A model generated the notes under the pieces. The model was not told the DNA's origin and did not search any database. It worked only from the letters and a program-made list of their open reading frames with translations. Position numbers and translations under genes: made by a program. Positions 6,527 through 6,883 of a stretch of DNA of 6,883 nt are shown here, piece after piece (within the stretch, counting starts at the first letter, position 1; every line of letters begins with the position of its first letter). The stretch is from Elusimicrobia bacterium RIFOXYB2_FULL_49_7. GTDB taxonomy: Bacteria > Fibrobacterota > OXYB2-FULL-49-7. The stretch is from the NCBI GenBank assembly GCA_001800515.1, contig MGVN01000141.1:763-7645 (forward strand), given 5' to 3'.

Positions 6527-6600
6527 TGGGCGGTACAGGAATTGAACCTGTGACCCCTACCATGTCAAGGTAATACTCTAACCAACTGAGCTAACCGCCC
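6527..6600 (-). tRNA. tRNA-Val (anticodon GAC)
   Basis: Read on the minus strand, the 74 bases fold as a complete cloverleaf. The 7-bp acceptor stem is GGGCGGT/ACCGCCC with discriminator A. The D arm is GCTC/GAGT with loop AGTTGGTTA. The anticodon stem TTACC/GGTAG holds the loop TTGACAT, giving anticodon GAC (valine GUC/GUU codons). The variable loop has 5 bases, and the T arm is ACAGG/CCTGT with loop TTCAATT. The 3' CCA is not encoded: the discriminator is followed directly by TTTTT, so CCA must be added by the nucleotidyltransferase. That T-run may also help end transcription. Confidence 0.95.
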
Positions 6601-6614
6601 TTTTATCGCCAAAT

Positions 6615-6643
6615 AAGATAAATATTTGTTTTACCGGAATCAA
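6615..6643 (-). promoter_or_regulatory. Probable promoter of the tRNA-Val gene
   Basis: On the minus strand, TTGATT (6643-6638) and TATCTT (6620-6615) are separated by exactly 17 bases. The -10 element ends 14 bases before the first base of the tRNA at 6600. Each box matches the sigma-70 consensus at 4 of 6 positions, and the spacing and distance fit a short 5' leader trimmed by RNase P. Confidence 0.4.
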
Positions 6644-6795
6644 TCAAATGTGATTTTCTTTTTTACGCCCATCGATTCGATAAAGAATACCGGGATGAGT
6701 AATCGGAAGCGAAACCGGCGGCATTCCAGCCATTTTTATCGTGCCTGCAAGGCCAAAAGGTGATTAGCACGTGGAAGAGATGCCAAAGCGGCGTC
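6644..6795. other. Intergenic stretch with no supported gene
   Basis: This DNA lies between the tRNA promoter and the stop codon of the partial gene at the right edge. It holds only very short open frames on either strand (22 and 29 codons) without convincing ribosome binding sites. There is a small GCCT/AGGC inverted repeat near 6743-6753 and no recognisable riboswitch or intrinsic terminator. Confidence 0.5.
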
Positions 6796-6883
6796 CTATT
6801 TTAGAATCACAGCTTTTTTAAGCAGTTTCAATTGGCCTATCTCAGCTTTTACAATATAAATACCGGAAGCATACCCAGCCGCA
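6796..6883 (-). CDS. C-terminal end of a protein with a T9SS type A / FlgD-like terminal sorting-domain pattern (partial)
   Basis: Only the last 28 residues are in the window. The frame is open to the right edge and stops with TAG at 6798-6796. The visible tail contains ASGIYIVKAEIGQ followed by KLLKKAVILK at the extreme C-terminus. This follows the pattern seen at the end of type A (Por) sorting domains and FlgD-Ig-like tails: an SGxYxVK strand, a turn, then a basic strand ending in hydrophobics and a terminal Lys. Such tails direct secretion through the type IX system and are found on large extracellular enzymes and adhesins. The body of the protein is outside the window, so its function cannot be named. 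The match rests on a short motif and could be another beta-sandwich ending. Confidence 0.6.
   Translation of the reverse strand, partial: AAGYASGIYIVKAEIGQLKLLKKAVILK

Noticed and set aside
6644..6733. A 29-codon open frame on the minus strand upstream of the tRNA.
   Set aside because: It has no ribosome binding site at normal spacing, no recognisable family, and its end abuts the probable tRNA promoter.
6695..6763. A 22-codon, very basic open frame on the plus strand.
   Set aside because: It is too short, has no Shine-Dalgarno sequence, and its composition is expected by chance.
6601..6795. Considered a structured RNA such as a c-di-GMP or fluoride riboswitch.
   Set aside because: The conserved cores of these families could not be found on either strand.

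Overview
This is probably chromosomal DNA from a flagellated, Gram-negative-type bacterium of moderate GC content. Two observations bear on its identity. There is a flagellin gene behind a textbook sigma-28 promoter. At the right edge there is the last piece of a protein whose C-terminus looks like a type A (Por/T9SS) sorting domain or FlgD-like tail, a feature common in the Fibrobacterota/Bacteroidota/Gemmatimonadota and related phyla. The hybrid histidine kinase belongs to a type abundant in Desulfobacterota and relatives, so the phylum stays open.

Layout. Positions 53-3502 (+) hold two genes of a surface-polysaccharide or glycoconjugate locus. The first is a UbiA-superfamily membrane prenyltransferase resembling decaprenyl-phosphate phosphoribosyltransferase. 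The second is an 818-residue protein joining a monotopic phosphoglycosyl transferase (sugar-1-phosphate transferase) to a complete WbpM/CapD/PglF-type nucleotide-sugar 4,6-dehydratase. Both parts keep their catalytic motifs, so one chain could make a 4-keto-6-deoxy sugar nucleotide and load its phosphosugar onto a polyprenyl phosphate. The prenyltransferase acts on the same kind of lipid carrier.

Positions 3503-4570 (+) hold an independent flagellin unit: a sigma-28 promoter with an 11-bp spacer, a leader of about 150 nt with a 7-bp hairpin and several GGA motifs, a strong Shine-Dalgarno sequence, and a short, divergent flagellin with only D0/D1-like ends.

Positions 4609-6435 (-) are convergent with the flagellin and encode a membrane-anchored PAS / HisKA / HATPase / receiver hybrid histidine kinase. 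It has no cognate regulator in the window.

Positions 6527-6883 (-) carry a tRNA-Val(GAC) gene without an encoded CCA, a plausible promoter for it, and the C-terminal end of a probably secreted protein that enters from the right edge. No insertion sequence, CRISPR array or direct-repeat system was seen. The most unusual items are the enzyme fusion and its position immediately upstream of a sigma-28-controlled flagellin.
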